Assembly (NCBI GenBank): GCA_003565035.1
Contig: PXDP01000325.1
Span: forward strand, 1-6,962
Length of the DNA: 6,962 bases
Source: PVC group bacterium
Lineage (GTDB): Bacteria > Verrucomicrobiota > Kiritimatiellia > SS1-B-03-39 > UBA6053
Reading direction: 5' to 3'
Shown here: positions 5,895 through 6,962 of the stretch, piece after piece
Numbering within the stretch: position 1 is the stretch's first letter
How the letters are laid out: every line of letters begins with the position of its first letter
Translations under genes and position numbers: made by a program
The notes under the pieces: generated by a model
The model's input: only the letters and a program-made list of their open reading frames with translations
What the model was told of the DNA's origin: nothing
Databases searched by the model: none

Positions 5895-6962
5895 TGAATA
5901 TCCTCGGTATCAGTGCCTTTTATCACGACTCTGCGGCGGTCCTGCTGCGCGACGGGGAAATCATCGCTGCTGCACAGGAAGAAAGGTTTACCCGTAAAAA
6001 ACATGACTTTTCGTTCCCGGTCAACGCGGTTACCTACTGTCTGGCCGAAGCCGGACTGGGGCCGGACGATCTCGATGCGGTGGCTTTTTACGACAAACCG
6101 ATTGCGAAATTCGCCCGCATCATGGAGACCTATTTCAGCGTGGCACCCAAAGGTCTAAAATCGTTTATGATGGCGGTGCCCTTGTGGATGCGACAAAAGC
6201 TGTGGACTCCCTACCAGATTGACAAAGCGCTTCACGGAGTCGGCATTACCACTCCCAAAAAAATGTTTTTTCCGGAGCACCATGAATCTCATGCCGCCAG
6301 TGCTTTCTACCCCTCTCCCTATCAGGAGGCCGCGATCCTCACACTGGACGGAGTTGGTGAGTGGGCCACCAGCACCATCGGTGTCGGCGAGGGGAATCAG
6401 CTTACCATTCTCAAAGAGCTGCATTTCCCCCATTCAATCGGTCTGCTTTATTCGGCTTTTACGTACTTTACCGGTTTCAGAGTGAACTCCGGTGAATATA
6501 AACTCATGGGACTCGCACCCTACGGTGAGCCGACCTATGTGGAAACCATATACGAACACCTGCTTGATGTGAAAGAAGACGGCAGTTTCCGAATGAATAT
6601 GGACTACTTCGGGTATGTAGATGGGCTGCGGATGACTAACGCCAAGTTTGCTGACCTGTTTGGCGGCCCGGAACGCCAACCGGAATCGCAGATCACCCGC
6701 AGGGAAATGGACCTTGCAAAATCCATTCAAGTGGTAACCGAAGACATCGTTTTAAAAATGGCGCACTATGCGCACAAGCTAACCGGCAAAGAAAACCTAT
6801 GCCTGGCGGGCGGGGTTGCCTTGAACTGTGTATCCAATGGCCGTCTCGTCAAAGAAGGGCCGTTTAAAAATATCTGGGTGCAACCCGCCAGCGGGGATGC
6901 CGGGGGGGCACTGGGTTGCGCTCAGATGGTATGGCATACCTACTATGACAAACCGCGACAAA
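5894..6962 (+). CDS. O-carbamoyltransferase, NodU/CmcH family (partial, C-terminus beyond the window)
   Basis: The frame is open from the ATG at 5894 to the window end, 356 codons. It covers the N-terminal Kae1-like (ASKHA-fold) domain of a NodU/CmcH/TobZ-type carbamoyltransferase, which makes carbamoyl-adenylate from carbamoyl phosphate and ATP and then carbamoylates a hydroxyl group. Visible motifs are GISAFYHDSAA (5-15; H11 matches the catalytic His14 of TobZ), AAQEERFTRKKHD (26-38), EHHESHAASAF (128-138) with metal-site residues H129 and H133, LDGVGEW (151-157) with D152, GLLYSAFT...GEYKLMGLAPYG (183-211), CLAGGVALNC (303-312) and PASGDAGGALG (331-341) with D335. The spacing of H133 to D152 equals that recalled for TobZ (118 to 137), so the metal/nucleotide site looks intact. 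The YrdC-like C-terminal domain should lie downstream. GAGG eight bases before the ATG supports the start. The acceptor is unknown; a sugar hydroxyl is likely here. Confidence 0.95.
   Translation, partial: MNILGISAFYHDSAAVLLRDGEIIAAAQEERFTRKKHDFSFPVNAVTYCLAEAGLGPDDLDAVAFYDKPIAKFARIMETYFSVAPKGLKSFMMAVPLWMRQKLWTPYQIDKALHGVGITTPKKMFFPEHHESHAASAFYPSPYQEAAILTLDGVGEWATSTIGVGEGNQLTILKELHFPHSIGLLYSAFTYFTGFRVNSGEYKLMGLAPYGEPTYVETIYEHLLDVKEDGSFRMNMDYFGYVDGLRMTNAKFADLFGGPERQPESQITRREMDLAKSIQVVTEDIVLKMAHYAHKLTGKENLCLAGGVALNCVSNGRLVKEGPFKNIWVQPASGDAGGALGCAQMVWHTYYDKPRQ

Overview
The window looks like part of a bacterial surface-polysaccharide (exopolysaccharide or O-antigen type) locus. It has two divergent gene groups around a gap of about 470 bases. 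No rRNA, tRNA, CRISPR array, transposase or long repeat was seen. The organism cannot be fixed from sequence alone. Start-site logic (Shine-Dalgarno boxes, ATGA and TAATG junctions) is ordinary Gram-negative-like bacterial. The family mix, including a large membrane protein with a GDH...EFNTGDD-type loop, reminds me of environmental PVC-group (Kiritimatiellota/Verrucomicrobiota-like) or deltaproteobacterial genomes, but this is a low-confidence impression.

Left arm, minus strand (4963 down to 1). A GT-B glycosyltransferase (3758-4963) overlaps by 11 bases a short-chain NAD-dependent epimerase/dehydratase (2737-3768). That gene overlaps by 4 bases (ATGA) a polysaccharide pyruvyl transferase family protein (1559-2740). 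After a 161-base gap, a multi-pass membrane protein (1397 to beyond base 1) resembles YfhO/GT-C type proteins and is cut by the window edge. The first three genes are almost certainly co-transcribed and translationally coupled. A plausible sigma-70-type promoter lies at 5042-5069 on the minus strand.

Right arm, plus strand (about 5433 to 6962). A small SxtJ-family membrane protein (5433-5894) overlaps by one base (TAATG) a NodU/CmcH-type O-carbamoyltransferase (5894 to beyond 6962). Only the N-terminal Kae1-like domain of the carbamoyltransferase is inside the window.

Together the genes could build and decorate a glycan. The glycosyltransferase adds a sugar, the reductase/epimerase modifies a sugar or another small substrate, the pyruvyl transferase adds a pyruvate group, and the carbamoyltransferase with its SxtJ partner adds a carbamoyl group. 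The large membrane protein may act on lipid-linked substrates. This pathway picture is inference; only the family memberships are read from the sequence. The central gap (4964-5432) is unexplained and holds an unassigned minus-strand frame that stays open for about 130 codons.
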